64,000 nucleotides of DNA from Thalassoglobus sp. JC818 (GCF_040717535.1 NZ_JBFEFI010000001.1:992001-1056000); one strand, 5' to 3'; numbered from the stretch's first letter, positions 1 to 9,232 are shown. Numbers and translations: made by a program. Notes: generated by a model from the sequence alone, not told the origin.

Positions 1-534
1 AAGGAGACCGATCGCTCGACAGAAGTGCTCGGATTGACTCAGCGGTTTCAGCTGAATCTGCCGAACAGATCGCTCATCAACGACCTGGATGGCCGCCGAA
101 AACTCGCTGGCCTCTTCCGAAAAACACGCCCGAAAGTCATTTTGGCACCATATTGGGAAGATGCGCACCCCGATCACGTGGCTGCCAGTGCGCTCGCCGA
201 TGCTGCGAGATTCTGGGCAAAATTGAGCCGCAGCGACCTTCCCGGCGACCCGTTTCATCCTCCCAAAATCTACTATTACTGGAGCATCCACCTCCGAATT
301 CACCCCAAACCAGCCTTCGTGGTCGACATCTCGAATCACATCGATCAAAAGATGGAATCTGTCCGCTGCTACGAGAGTCAGGTCGTTGAGGGTCGAAGCA
401 GCGAGTTTCCCACGCTTCTCGATGATATTCGTGATCGGGCAAGGTATTGGGGATGGTCGATCGATCGTGCCTTCGGTGAACCCTTCGCTTCGCGCGAAGA
501 GATCCGCATCGATAACATCACAACTCTCACTTAG
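1..534 (+). CDS. PIG-L/LmbE-family deacetylase, BshB1-like (5' end outside window)
   Basis: This is the C-terminal 177 residues of a zinc-dependent N-acetyl-sugar deacetylase; the reading frame is open from base 1, so the start lies upstream. BshB1 enzymes deacetylate GlcNAc-malate in bacillithiol synthesis. The visible part has the family pattern of an LGL segment followed by an N-L-P motif, an APYWEDAHPDH block whose HPDH supplies metal-binding histidine, a later FVVDIS strand, an RCYESQ motif and a terminal FGEPF resembling the YGE-F ending of BshB1 proteins. The N-terminal AHPDD metal site must lie outside the window. The specific substrate (bacillithiol precursor versus another GlcNAc conjugate) is inferred. 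The TAG stop forms the first bases of an 83-bp repeat. Confidence 0.82.
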   Translation, partial: KETDRSTEVLGLTQRFQLNLPNRSLINDLDGRRKLAGLFRKTRPKVILAPYWEDAHPDHVAASALADAARFWAKLSRSDLPGDPFHPPKIYYYWSIHLRIHPKPAFVVDISNHIDQKMESVRCYESQVVEGRSSEFPTLLDDIRDRARYWGWSIDRAFGEPFASREEIRIDNITTLT

Positions 535-614
535 AGCAAGTTGCTCTTTCCTGTGCGCTCGCTTGAACTTTGTCATCAGTTCAAAGGCTGAGTTCGCTCG
601 TACGAGTGAGTGCA
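532..614 (+). repeat. 83-bp dispersed repeat, copy A (starts at stop codon)
   Basis: This stretch aligns without gaps to the reverse complement of 14561-14643 (about 64 of 83 positions identical by hand count). The first 16 bases are identical and contain a perfect hyphenated palindrome, AGAGCAA-G-TTGCTCT. The distal part (GCTGAGTT, GCTCGT, GAGT-AGTGCA) is also conserved, while the middle is diverged. In both copies the opening TAG is the stop codon of the preceding gene. Confidence 0.8.
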
Positions 615-843
615 TACCGAATCAGAAAATGCTCTGGAGCATCGTCATCTCTCGCTGACAGCGTTCTGTAAACACACTTTCAAAGTGTGCACTCCATCCT
701 CGTTCCGAAATCACACGTGATCCCAGTAGTCCCGCACGGTTTCCGAATAAGGTCGATCCAATCGCCCCAAATGTTTTCTAGCTGAGCACTCTCCTGAAGT
801 GGTTAGTCCGGCAAGTCTGAGCTTCTGTCTGTTTGTGACATCC
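615..843. other. Intergenic stretch with short palindromes
   Basis: No convincing gene. It contains ATGCTC-TG-GAGCAT at 628-641 and the hyphenated palindrome at 673-689. The remaining bases before the zinc-ribbon gene (minus strand, ends at 844) show nothing I can assign. Confidence 0.5.
673..689. repeat. Perfect 8+1+8 palindrome
   Basis: CACACTTT-C-AAAGTGTG is a perfect inverted repeat with a single central base. It shares the core ACACTT..AAGTGT with the palindrome at 4055-4073, which suggests a small family of such elements between genes. No T-run follows, so a terminator role is not indicated. Confidence 0.6.
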
Positions 844-1212
844 TCATCGAGTCGTTAATTCCGTGAGCTTCTGGAAGACGAAACGAGTTCGACAGTGATG
901 GCACTCCAATTCCGTGCCGCAATGTCTGGCCTGCAGTAAAATCGCATCGATGAGTCGATTTCCGCAGAGCCCCTTCTGAATCTGGACTTGAACTCCACAC
1001 TGGGGACAAAAGACGGGCAACTGACGATCGACGGGCGAAATCGGCTTGGGACGAGTGTTCACCTCGTGCACGGTCAGTGACGAACTGTCGGCTCCAGAAC
1101 CGGAAAAGGGCGCCGCCGCCGAAGTTAAATTTGAGGCAGACTCCTTCTGCTCAAATTCACGAAGCCCCTCAGACGGGCGATTGTCTGAAGAGTGCTGTTC
1201 ATAAGTTTTCAT
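844..1212 (-). CDS. Small zinc-ribbon protein, unknown function
   Basis: This 122-residue protein has a polar, low-complexity N-terminal half and a C-terminal zinc ribbon with CPQC at about residues 69-72 and CHHC at about 104-107, the usual four-cysteine arrangement of a treble-clef or rubredoxin-like knuckle. Nothing catalytic is visible. I chose the ATG at 1212; the frame stays open upstream to 1491, but the extra 93 residues look non-coding. It lies 282 bases downstream of the DUF3445 gene on the same strand. The weak Shine-Dalgarno leaves the start uncertain. The fold is supported by the cysteines; the function is unknown. Confidence 0.55.
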   Translation of the reverse strand: MKTYEQHSSDNRPSEGLREFEQKESASNLTSAAAPFSGSGADSSSLTVHEVNTRPKPISPVDRQLPVFCPQCGVQVQIQKGLCGNRLIDAILLQARHCGTELECHHCRTRFVFQKLTELTTR

Positions 1213-1385
1213 ATTCCGAAACCTGCAGCATGTCTCGCGTTCCTCGTCGCGCACTCTCACAGGGGAACACCGCATCGTGCGATGAAAATTCCACACGTAA
1301 GTGCATCTTAGGAACGTTGTGCTCGAGCAATCGTTTGGAATTCCAGACGGAGAGGAATCCCGACATGCAGGAGTTTCGAAACAGG

Positions 1386-1405
1386 TGTGACAGCTTGTTG
1401 TCACA
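1386..1405 (-). terminator. Hairpin downstream of DUF3445 gene
   Basis: TGTGACA and TGTCACA form perfect 7-bp arms around a 6-base loop, about 90 bases past the stop at 1495 on the minus strand. There is no clear T-run, so this is a weak terminator candidate. Confidence 0.25.
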
Positions 1406-1494
1406 GATGATTTTCGAAGGGTGTAGAAATCTTCGAGTTCCGCGAAATTGCACTGGTCGCTCGGATCAAAGGCACCTCGCGAACGGGTCATTCC

Positions 1495-2262
1495 CTAAGA
1501 GGGAAGACTCGTCAGCCACTCAATAATTTTCGGAGCTGAGCCAGAAAGCCCTTTGTATTCCAGTTGCTCGGGAGACATGGATCGCAGAGCAGCGACGAGC
1601 GGACCGCGTTCGATTTGATCGAACGGAATCAAAGACTGGTGAAGCACAAACAACGCTCCTCCAGAGTCGGGGACCCCTACCGTCACCTGACGTTCCACTT
1701 TCACAAAGACGACAGGCGCAACCGGGTCAAAGTCACATCGCGTCCGGTCAGGGTGGAAGTTCAACTCATCCTCGAAGACAACACTCCACACAAACCGTTC
1801 GAATGGACCGTGATTGACCATTGTCTCGACGAGTCGTCGACTGTTTGAGAGGTCCATCCCGGGGATCGGTTGGTGGATCTCCGCTAATGGGCGGCCGATC
1901 TTCTCTTCCGGTCGCCAGCCGCTTGGGAAACAGACGTGTCCGAACGACATCCAGTCACGATCCGCATCAAGCGAGTGAATGACGATGTCTTCTTCGATTT
2001 CGGTTACGAGTTGTTCCAGCGGACCAGTTCGGCCCTTCAGTTGAGGATGACGCTCGATGAGAAATTCCGTCACCGCCGTGCGCAACTCAGTCGACAGGTT
2101 TTCCTCGACGAGATGAGTCTGTTGCTCCATCGCCAGTTGCTTCTCACGACGGTAACGATCTCCACTTCCCTCAGAAGCGAGGAAGACTTCATCAAGTGAA
2201 ATCTTTCTCAACTTCGGAAGCAAACTGTAGCCATCTCGATAAGGATGAAAATGCGCCTGCAC
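1495..2262 (-). CDS. DUF3445 protein, heme-dependent oxidative N-demethylase-like
   Basis: This 255-residue protein matches the DUF3445 family, related to the alpha subunit of heme-dependent oxidative N-demethylase, which removes N-methyl groups from secondary amines using a PAS-like heme domain. The diagnostic stretch is the conserved DRDWMSFGHVCFPSGW run followed by a KIGRPLAEIHQPIP segment, then an SRRLVETM helix and an RFVWSVV strand. The start is the GTG at 2262, only 14 bases after the ettA stop, so the two genes are very probably co-transcribed. Partner subunits are not seen nearby, and the physiological substrate is unknown. The family call is strong; the enzymatic role in this organism is inferred. 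Confidence 0.8.
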   Translation of the reverse strand: MQAHFHPYRDGYSLLPKLRKISLDEVFLASEGSGDRYRREKQLAMEQQTHLVEENLSTELRTAVTEFLIERHPQLKGRTGPLEQLVTEIEEDIVIHSLDADRDWMSFGHVCFPSGWRPEEKIGRPLAEIHQPIPGMDLSNSRRLVETMVNHGPFERFVWSVVFEDELNFHPDRTRCDFDPVAPVVFVKVERQVTVGVPDSGGALFVLHQSLIPFDQIERGPLVAALRSMSPEQLEYKGLSGSAPKIIEWLTSLPS

Positions 2263-2276
2263 TTGGCCAGCCAGGA

Positions 2277-3947
2277 CTACTTAAGAGGACGGTACTTGAT
2301 GCGATGCGGATTCTGGGCTGCATCGCCGAGTCGTTCACGTCGCTGGACTTCGTACATCTTGTAATTTCCTTCGAACCAGACGACCTGACTGTCGCCTTCG
2401 AACGCAAGGATGTGCGTTGCGATTCGATCGAGAAACCATCGATCGTGTGACGTGACCACCGCACAACCGCCGAAGTCGGAAAGTCCTTCTTCAAGGGCGC
2501 GAAGGGTTTCCACATCGAGGTCGTTTGTCGGTTCATCGAGCAGGATCAGATTGCCGCCGGATCGAAGAAGCTTCGCCAGGTGAACGCGATTTCGTTCCCC
2601 CCCTGAGAGATCTCCGACAAACTTCTGCTGCTCACTTCCCTTAAAGTTGAAGCGACCGCAATAGGCTCGTGCGTGAATTTTTGTTCGACCAACTTCAAGC
2701 TGATCGAGGCCGCCAGAAATTTCCTCGTAGACGGTTTTCTTGGGGTCGAGTGCATCTCGAGACTGATCAACATAAGACAGGTCAACGGTATCGCCAACGA
2801 CAAGTTCTCCACTGGTCGGCTCTTCCTGTCCCACAATCATTTTGAACAGCGTTGTCTTTCCGGCTCCGTTCGGACCGATCACGCCCACGATTCCGCCGGG
2901 AGGCAGATTGAAATCGAGATTCTCGAACAGCAATCGATCGCCAAACGCTTTCGACAACCCCTTCGCACGCACGACCAGATCTCCCAGCGGCTTGGAAACG
3001 GGAATCTGAATTTGAGCAGCTTCGTCTCTTTCGTCGAACCCTTGTGACGCGAGTTCGTTGTACCGCTGCAGACGCGCTTTGTTCTTGGTTGCTCGCGCTT
3101 TTGGCGACAGCCGGACCCACTCGAGTTCCTGGCGAAGCATTCGCTGGCGGCGGGCTTCTTTCTTCTGTTCAACTCCCAGTCGAGCTTCTTTCTGTTCAAG
3201 CCAGGCTGTGTAGTTGCCTTCGTATGGATACCCGCGACCTCGGTCGAGTTCCAGAATCCAACCTGCCACGTTGTCGAGGAAGTACCGGTCGTGAGTCACC
3301 GCGACAACAGTTCCTTTGAAGTCGTGGAGATATCTCTCAAGCCACGCGACCGACTCAGCATCGAGATGGTTGGTCGGTTCGTCCAGAAGCAGCATGTCCG
3401 GGTTCTGAAGCAGCAGGCGACACAGGGCGACTCGTCGTTTTTCTCCCCCGGAAAGGTTTTCGATTTTTGATTCACCCGGTGGGAGTCGCAGTGCATCGGC
3501 CGCCATGTCGACAATGCGTTCGAGTTCCCACAAGTTACCAGCGTCAATCTGATCTTGGAGAGTCCCCTGCTCTTCCAGCAGAGCATTCATCTCTTCGTCA
3601 GTTGTCACTTCCGCGAATTTTTCATTCACAGCGTTGTAACGATCGATAACCGCTTGCGACTCCGCAACGGCTTCAGCGACCGCTTCGTCAACAGTTTGAT
3701 CCGGGTTCAATTGCGGCTCTTGTTGGAAGTAGCCGATTTTGATGCCCTTCTGCGGACGAACTTCGCCCATGTAGTCTTTGTCGACACCAGCCATGATCCG
3801 CAACAACGTACTCTTTCCCGATCCGTTGTCGCCCAGGACTCCAATTTTCGCTCCCGGATAGAACGAGAGCCAGATGTTTTCGAGAACTGCGGTCTCATCA
3901 TAAATCCGCGTGAGTCCTTCGATGGACATGATGTACTGTTGTGACAT
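2277..3947 (-). CDS. ettA: Energy-dependent translational throttle protein EttA (ABC-F ATPase)
   Basis: This 556-residue protein has two ABC ATPase domains and no membrane segments. ABC-F proteins of the EttA type bind the ribosomal E site and gate translation elongation in response to ATP/ADP ratio. The first domain has Walker [10 protein letters not shown] at about residues 39-47, signature LSGGEKRR and Walker [12 protein letters not shown]. The second has [16 protein letters not shown] and [12 protein letters not shown]. The linker carries the charged P-site tRNA interaction arm ([16 protein letters not shown]). Length and order match E. coli EttA closely. I chose the ATG at 3947 (MSQQYIMS); the frame extends to 4028, but that extension does not look like an ABC-F start. 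It is the first gene of a run with the DUF3445 gene. Confidence 0.96.
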   Translation of the reverse strand: MSQQYIMSIEGLTRIYDETAVLENIWLSFYPGAKIGVLGDNGSGKSTLLRIMAGVDKDYMGEVRPQKGIKIGYFQQEPQLNPDQTVDEAVAEAVAESQAVIDRYNAVNEKFAEVTTDEEMNALLEEQGTLQDQIDAGNLWELERIVDMAADALRLPPGESKIENLSGGEKRRVALCRLLLQNPDMLLLDEPTNHLDAESVAWLERYLHDFKGTVVAVTHDRYFLDNVAGWILELDRGRGYPYEGNYTAWLEQKEARLGVEQKKEARRQRMLRQELEWVRLSPKARATKNKARLQRYNELASQGFDERDEAAQIQIPVSKPLGDLVVRAKGLSKAFGDRLLFENLDFNLPPGGIVGVIGPNGAGKTTLFKMIVGQEEPTSGELVVGDTVDLSYVDQSRDALDPKKTVYEEISGGLDQLEVGRTKIHARAYCGRFNFKGSEQQKFVGDLSGGERNRVHLAKLLRSGGNLILLDEPTNDLDVETLRALEEGLSDFGGCAVVTSHDRWFLDRIATHILAFEGDSQVVWFEGNYKMYEVQRRERLGDAAQNPHRIKYRPLK

Positions 3948-4054
3948 TTCAATTCGTCCGACGTAATTCGCAAAGTTTTGACAGTTGGCGGTGTTTCGGC
4001 GCACGCAATCACCCGGTTGCGGCCTCACGCGAGAAGCGTGTTATCCGCTTTTGA

Positions 4055-4073
4055 GAGACACTTCAAGTGTCTC
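4055..4073. repeat. Perfect 9+1+9 palindrome
   Basis: GAGACACTT-C-AAGTGTCTC is a perfect inverted repeat with one central base. It lies between the ettA start and the terminator of the neighbouring oxidoreductase, and shares its core with 673-689. Confidence 0.6.
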
Positions 4074-4094
4074 GCGGAGCTTCAGTGTAACAAT

Positions 4095-4134
4095 GAAAAA
4101 ACGGTCGAAAACCATTCGGAATCCGACCGTTTCT
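4095..4134 (-). terminator. Rho-independent terminator of the oxidoreductase gene
   Basis: AAACGGTCG (4099-4107) and CGACCGTTT (4124-4132) form a 9-bp stem. Read on the minus strand, the stem runs into six T residues. It starts about 25 bases after the stop codon at 4158. Confidence 0.85.
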
Positions 4135-4157
4135 TATCGAGTCTTATCAATTTCCGC

Positions 4158-5618
4158 TTACGCGTCCGCATCAGGAACAACGTAACCTTCGCGGTATGGG
4201 CGAGTCAGCAGTGCATTGGCACTCTCGTTCCCTGGGAAGGTTTCCGAATCCGGATCCATCGTGAGCCATGGACCAACGGACAGTTTTGGATCACTGACGT
4301 CGACACCATTGGCAGCGAGATGTTTCTCCATTCGCTCCCAGGAGTCACTCCACAGCGGATCTCCCGCAACCTCTTTACCGATCTGCTCGGACGTTTGTGT
4401 CGAACCGAGTTGATGGCTTATCGCCCCGGTGTGACATAATGCACTCGAGAGATGACCTTCGAGGATATCGGCGTTCAGATCATTTCGATCACCAGAACGG
4501 ACAGCATCGAGGAAGTTCTGGAAGTGATCTCCGCCGCCAGACCAGGCTTGCAGCGAGTTTCCGTCGTTGTCGAAAGCTTCTGCCTTTGTGTACGACGGAA
4601 TGACCACGTAGCCATTTTCGCACTGAACGATGACGCCGATTCGTGATCCTCGGTACTCGTCCATTCCAGTTCCCCAATCGAGATCTTTGTGGGGAAGGCC
4701 ACGTGTTTCGAAGATCAGCGGAGCTGCTTCGAAGTCGTGATAGACAATCTGAGTATTCGGAGTGTCGCCAGCGTCGTCATAGCCGACTCGGCCACCGATA
4801 CTCATCACTCGAGGAGACAGCTTGCCCTCGCCGAGGAACCAGCGAGCGATATCCATCTGGTGAATCCCCTGATTCCCCATATCACCGTTGCCGGTGTTGA
4901 AATCCCAATGCCAGTCGTAATGCAAACGAGGTCGGTAGATGTCGACCATTTCCGCAGGACCGCACCACATGTCGTAGTCGATCGAGTCAGGAATTTGCAG
5001 TGGCTTATCAAGTTTGCCGATGCTCTTTCGCGGCTTGTAGCAAGTTCCGATCGCATACTGAATCGGGCCAAGCTTTCCGCTGCGAACGTACTCGACAGCA
5101 CTCTTCAAGCTGGGGCTTGAACGTGACTGCGTACCACACTGACAAATCTTGTTGAGCTCGCGGGCCCACTTGACCACTTGTCGGCCTTCCCACACGTTGT
5201 GAGAAACCGGTTTTTCGACGTATACGTGTTTTCCGGCCTGCATTGCCAGAATCGAAACCAGAGAGTGCCAGTGGTTGGGAGTGGCGGTACTGATGGCATC
5301 CACGTTGGGATCTTCCAGAACTTTCCGGAAATCCTGAAGGAACTGCGGTGCGCGTCCCTGTTTTTCTTCGACACCTTTAATTTTCTTGGCGGCGTTTGTG
5401 TCGACATCACAGATGTAAAGGACTTCTGAGTCAGCACCTCCGGAAAAAGCTCCCAGGTGCGAGCTGCCCCGTCCCCCGGCTCCAATGACCGCCACACCGA
5501 TCTTCTCATTCGGGCTCGAGCTGCGTGGCTGCTGAAAGGCCTGAATCGACTGAGTCGTAGCCACAGCTGCAGTGGCCGCAGCTGTCGATTTCAAGAAATA
5601 ACGCCTTGTCAAAGACAT
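4158..5618 (-). CDS. Tat-exported Gfo/Idh/MocA-family oxidoreductase
   Basis: This 486-residue protein starts with a twin-arginine signal (RRYFLK near residue 5, then an Ala-rich stretch ending near QSIQAFQQ). An NAD(P)-binding Rossmann fold follows, with GAGGRGSSHLG, the STATPNHWH strand and the EKPVSHN motif typical of the family. The C-terminal alpha/beta domain has a WHWDFNTGNGDMGNQGIHQMDIARW block often seen in planctomycete members. Family members oxidise or isomerise sugars and inositols, but the substrate here is unknown. Export of a nicotinamide-dependent fold is usual in this phylum. The start is supported by an AAGGAAAT Shine-Dalgarno. It is probably transcribed alone, with a clear terminator downstream. 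Confidence 0.92.
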   Translation of the reverse strand: MSLTRRYFLKSTAAATAAVATTQSIQAFQQPRSSSPNEKIGVAVIGAGGRGSSHLGAFSGGADSEVLYICDVDTNAAKKIKGVEEKQGRAPQFLQDFRKVLEDPNVDAISTATPNHWHSLVSILAMQAGKHVYVEKPVSHNVWEGRQVVKWARELNKICQCGTQSRSSPSLKSAVEYVRSGKLGPIQYAIGTCYKPRKSIGKLDKPLQIPDSIDYDMWCGPAEMVDIYRPRLHYDWHWDFNTGNGDMGNQGIHQMDIARWFLGEGKLSPRVMSIGGRVGYDDAGDTPNTQIVYHDFEAAPLIFETRGLPHKDLDWGTGMDEYRGSRIGVIVQCENGYVVIPSYTKAEAFDNDGNSLQAWSGGGDHFQNFLDAVRSGDRNDLNADILEGHLSSALCHTGAISHQLGSTQTSEQIGKEVAGDPLWSDSWERMEKHLAANGVDVSDPKLSVGPWLTMDPDSETFPGNESANALLTRPYREGYVVPDADA

Positions 5619-5811
5619 AGAGATTTCCTTCTGGGGTAGGTTTTTCGGAAGGTCAAAGCAGCGGGTGGAAATCGATCGCCGTGAATTCCAATGTTGAGCT
5701 TAGCGGGATTGGATCAACCGTTGCAAATGAATCACATTTTTTGACATGTCGAGATTCGTAAAGTAGGGTCCAGAAGTCTTTTTTTTCGCATCTGTCCGCA
5801 GTGAGACCGTC

Positions 5812-6177
5812 ATGGCCCGCAACGCCAACAATCCGACGCTCATCAGTTCCACTTCAATTCTGATTATGAGTGGATTCATGATCGGGCTGACAGTTGGAAA
5901 ATATTCAGGCAACGAATTGTCGCCATTTCTTCTCGCGGGTGGTCTATCGGGATTTCTCGCGTTTCTGGCACTCGACCTGACCGCAGCCCGGCGATCTCAG
6001 AAAGAAAAAGAAGAAAACGTCGCCTCCATTGAGAGACGTCTGGAGCGTCATACGCACTCCCTTTCGAGTGTTGGATTTACGCTCACTCCAATTTCTAACG
6101 CTGAAATTGAAGAGATGATCGACTGCCAGTCGCCGCTGCATGCCGATTCGGAAGACAACATGTCGATCCCCGTCTAA
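5812..6177 (+). CDS. Small membrane protein with cytoplasmic coiled-coil tail
   Basis: This predicted 121-residue protein has two hydrophobic segments (about residues 10-28 and 36-58, joined by a short GKYSGNELS loop). A charged, probably helical tail follows (RRSQKEKEENVASIERRLERH). I do not recognise a family. The gene runs divergently from the oxidoreductase at 5618 and converges on the regulator at 6207. There is no good Shine-Dalgarno before the ATG, which lowers confidence. A phage-shock-like or anchoring role would be guesswork. Confidence 0.55.
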   Translation: MARNANNPTLISSTSILIMSGFMIGLTVGKYSGNELSPFLLAGGLSGFLAFLALDLTAARRSQKEKEENVASIERRLERHTHSLSSVGFTLTPISNAEIEEMIDCQSPLHADSEDNMSIPV

Positions 6178-6206
6178 TTCGCTTCAAATCCTTTGAGTGT
6201 TCGTCT

Positions 6207-7568
6207 TTACGCCCCATCTTTCTCTTCCGATGGAGCATCCTGGGCAACGTCAATCCCCAGCTGAGCGAGACGACGATAGAGTTTCGGCCGAGGAAGTCCC
6301 AAAATCTCCGCAGCTGCGGTCTTATTTCCTCCGCATTGCTCCAGCACTTCCCGAACCCGCTTCTCTTCGATCTGCTTCAAGTATTCCTCGAGGGGAAGAC
6401 TCGGTTTTCGCGGACGAGCCGTCGCTGCGTCCTGTCCAATCCGAAAATCGGCAGGCAGATCTTCCAATTCGATGACCGAATCTGAGCTGTTCCGAAACGC
6501 TTTCTCGAGCGTTCGAACCAGTTCGGAGACGTTTCCGGGCCACGAATAGCTGGCGAATTCCTGTTCGACCTCAGGACTCACCCCTTCTCGTTGAACTTCA
6601 CGCCCGAAGTTTGCATCTTCGACGAGACTCTGCACGAGAATCGGAAGATCCTCTCGACGCTGCCGCAACGGTGGAATGAAGATTGAAATGGGAGTCAGCT
6701 GAGCTGCAAGTACCGGCTCGAACTTCTCGGGATCGAGTTCATCGATCTTGTATCGCGACGTCGACATCCAGCGGCTTCGCAATAACTGCTGCAAAGCCCG
6801 CGAGAGTTCCATCTGCAAATCGAGGGGAAGATGGTCAACATTTCTGAGCAGCACAGTCCCCGAAAATGGCTCTTCAGTCTCCTGATCAAGAAGCCGACGA
6901 AAGCTTCGATGAATCTCAAACCGCGAGAGCGTTTCGCAATCGATCTGAACGAACCGGCGATCAGCGAAGGTTGTGGCATTGTGGATGGCTCGAGCAATGT
7001 ACTCCCTTCCAACTCCGCGTTCGCCTTGCAGAAACACAGGCAGCCGTGACTCGGCAGCGAGCCGAACTTGCGAAACGACGCGCTCCATGAGAGGCGATGC
7101 TGCCACAATCCGGCTCACTCGAAATCGACGCTGCAACTCTGCTTGAAGCTCAGCGAGTCGATAATGCGAGTTCGTGGGTCGAGCCGGTTCGCTTTCAGCT
7201 TCGTCGAGAATGACTCCCATCATTCGAAAGGACGTTTCATCTCGTTCCTCTCGCAACGGAAAGAACTCGATCCGTTTTCGCGTGGACTTCCCGGACTGGC
7301 TCGGGATGACGGATAGCACCGACTTCGAGATTTCGGATTCACTCAGTTTCGGCGGACACAACGCTCCTGTGACAGATTCAGGGAGCGATGAATTGGCGAC
7401 TGCGATGTACTCGCACTTGCGGCCGATCATCTCGGACGCAGGCCATTCAGTGAGTTCCTCGCACCCACGATTAAACACGAGAAGGACATTCCGGTCATCG
7501 AGCACGAAGATTGGCAGGGTGCTCCCCGTCAACCATGTCGCCAGTCCACGTTTTGCCCTTTTCGACAA
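6207..7568 (-). CDS. PAS / AAA+ / Fis-HTH regulator, degenerate sigma-54-activator-like
   Basis: This 453-residue protein has an N-terminal PAS-like sensor (about residues 12-110), a central AAA+ domain of the bacterial enhancer-binding type (about 165-385), and a C-terminal Fis-type helix-turn-helix (NKTAAAEILGLPRPKLYRRL). The AAA+ domain is degenerate. The Walker A position reads GERGVGRE with Arg for the catalytic Lys. The Walker B position reads TVLLRNVDHLP and lacks the usual DE pair. The GAFTGA loop that contacts sigma-54 is absent. It therefore probably binds DNA without ATP-driven sigma-54 activation. The start is a TTG at 7568, supported by a strong AAGGAG Shine-Dalgarno five bases upstream. 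It stands alone and its target is unknown. Confidence 0.85.
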   Translation of the reverse strand: MSKRAKRGLATWLTGSTLPIFVLDDRNVLLVFNRGCEELTEWPASEMIGRKCEYIAVANSSLPESVTGALCPPKLSESEISKSVLSVIPSQSGKSTRKRIEFFPLREERDETSFRMMGVILDEAESEPARPTNSHYRLAELQAELQRRFRVSRIVAASPLMERVVSQVRLAAESRLPVFLQGERGVGREYIARAIHNATTFADRRFVQIDCETLSRFEIHRSFRRLLDQETEEPFSGTVLLRNVDHLPLDLQMELSRALQQLLRSRWMSTSRYKIDELDPEKFEPVLAAQLTPISIFIPPLRQRREDLPILVQSLVEDANFGREVQREGVSPEVEQEFASYSWPGNVSELVRTLEKAFRNSSDSVIELEDLPADFRIGQDAATARPRKPSLPLEEYLKQIEEKRVREVLEQCGGNKTAAAEILGLPRPKLYRRLAQLGIDVAQDAPSEEKDGA

Positions 7569-8237
7569 GACATCTCCTTCAGTTTCTCACCGTTTCTCCG
7601 AGATCCGTTCCTCCGCAATCGTGCGGACGGATGTGTTCTGCTGGTGGCTCGATCGCACATGCGAGTTTACGAAAACAAACTGCTGCAGCTTCTGAGATCA
7701 TAGTCGACGAGTCACAGAATTGAGCGATTTACAGACCGGTCGTTTGATTCGCAGAAGTTTCCGGTCAGCATCCGCGACCACGCTGTCACCTGGATTCGTA
7801 TCGATCAACCGAGAATCGATGCAACATTCATCGAACTGAAAACGCCCTCGCGAAAACATTGAATTCGTAAAACACGCTAAGAAACAGCCAAGAACATCGA
7901 AGACTTCAAGAGCCGACTGCAACTGAAAGAGACAATGGTCTTGGTGAAATGCTTATTGAATTAGTTGATTCACCCCGCAACCACTCGCCCGGTCGCAGAA
8001 CGCTTGCTAATATCCCGCAAGCGAGGCAGCACTGAATGAGCGCCGATTGTCTCGGTCGGGGCAGCTGAAAACATGCAATCCCGACTCGAGCCAACTCAGA
8101 ATTGATGGAAAAGTCCCTCTTCGGGACTCGGGTCTGAGTTCTCAAGAGCCTCGTCGAAATACCAATGAATCATCGAATCCGAATTTCCACGGAAACCACA
8201 TAAAACTCAAGTAGTCGACACAAGAGGATTGAAGACG
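7569..8237. other. Long intergenic region upstream of tpiA
   Basis: I find no credible gene in about 670 bases. It holds a dyad CGCTTGC / GCAAGCG at 8001-8023 with a 9-base AT-containing loop, and a hairpin AGTCCC / GGGACT near 8114-8130. It is the likely control region for tpiA (plus) and for the regulator at 7568 (minus). Confidence 0.5.
8001..8023. promoter_or_regulatory. Dyad upstream of tpiA
   Basis: CGCTTGC and GCAAGCG are perfect 7-bp arms around TAATATCCC, about 215 bases upstream of the tpiA start. It could be an operator for a dimeric regulator. No binding protein can be named. Confidence 0.3.
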
Positions 8238-9008
8238 ATGCGACGTTATTTGATCGCCGGAAACTGGAAAATGAACACCAACCGAGACTCAGCCGTCTCG
8301 CTGGCGAAGTCAATTGCTGACGGAAGCCAGGCAGCTGCGGAATCAGTGGACGTGCTCGTCTGTCCACCATTCCCTTACCTGATTCCAGTTCAAGATGCCG
8401 TTTCAGGAACACAGGTCACCGTCGGTGCACAGAATTGCTACTTCGAAGAGCCGGGAGCATTCACCGGAGAAGTTGCAGCGGAAATGCTCGCTGATCTCGG
8501 CGTTCAATCTGTCATCCTCGGACACAGCGAACGGCGTCATGTGCTCGGAGAAACCGACGAAGTCATCAACCGTAAAACGTTGAAGTCATTGGAGAAAGGA
8601 CTTCAAGTCGTCCTTTGCGTTGGCGAACTACTGGAAGAACGCGAAGCAGAAAAGACCAACGACGTTCTCGACGAACAGATGGCAGGCGGACTGGCCAATG
8701 TCTCTGCAGAGCAGATGGCAAACGTGGTCATTGCTTACGAACCTGTATGGGCGATTGGGACAGGCAAAACCGCCAGCCCGGAACAGGCAGATTCTGCTCA
8801 TGCCCATCTTCGCAAGTGGCTGGAAAGTCACTACACTTCGGAAATTGCGAATGGAATGCGAATCCTCTACGGGGGAAGTGTGAAGCCAGCCAACGCCGTT
8901 GAACTCCTCTCGCAAGAGAATGTCGATGGTGCTCTGGTCGGTGGAGCAAGCCTCACTGCAGAGAATTTCGTTCCGATCATTGAAGCGGGAGCAAGTCTCT
9001 CGAAGTAG
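8238..9008 (+). CDS. tpiA: Triose-phosphate isomerase
   Basis: This 256-residue TIM barrel interconverts dihydroxyacetone phosphate and glyceraldehyde 3-phosphate in glycolysis and gluconeogenesis. The sequence shows the N-terminal AGNWKMN with the active-site Lys, the ILGHSERR motif with the catalytic His, [12 protein letters not shown] with the catalytic Glu and the start of loop 6, and the phosphate-binding YGGSVKPAN and GALVGGASL stretches. I chose the ATG at 8238, which has AGAGGA nine bases upstream; a TTG three codons earlier is possible. It heads a plus-strand run with secG, yicC and a VOC gene, an arrangement in which tpiA-secG adjacency is common. Confidence 0.97.
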   Translation: MRRYLIAGNWKMNTNRDSAVSLAKSIADGSQAAAESVDVLVCPPFPYLIPVQDAVSGTQVTVGAQNCYFEEPGAFTGEVAAEMLADLGVQSVILGHSERRHVLGETDEVINRKTLKSLEKGLQVVLCVGELLEEREAEKTNDVLDEQMAGGLANVSAEQMANVVIAYEPVWAIGTGKTASPEQADSAHAHLRKWLESHYTSEIANGMRILYGGSVKPANAVELLSQENVDGALVGGASLTAENFVPIIEAGASLSK

Positions 9009-9232
9009 AGCCTGAATTTAACCAGTCCCTGCAATTTCATTCGTCGATCGTGATGAATTCATTCTTGCGATCCGGCAGCACGATTCCGATCCTGTTGACT
9101 ATCGATAGAAATTGAAGCAGTGACAATCAGTTTTCGATTCAATACACCCTTCGAAACCACTTAACAATTGGTCAACGAGCGCGATCAGTTCCGAGACACG
9201 GACTGTTTCAGAAGCTGCGAAAGGAAGACATC

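Noticed and set aside
1213-1491. N-terminal extension of the zinc-ribbon frame
   Set aside because: The extra 93 residues are Cys/Ser/Arg-rich with no motif, and no good ribosome binding site precedes the long start.
7698-8145. Two short minus-strand frames upstream of tpiA
   Set aside because: Both lack ribosome binding sites and recognisable features. I treat the region as intergenic.
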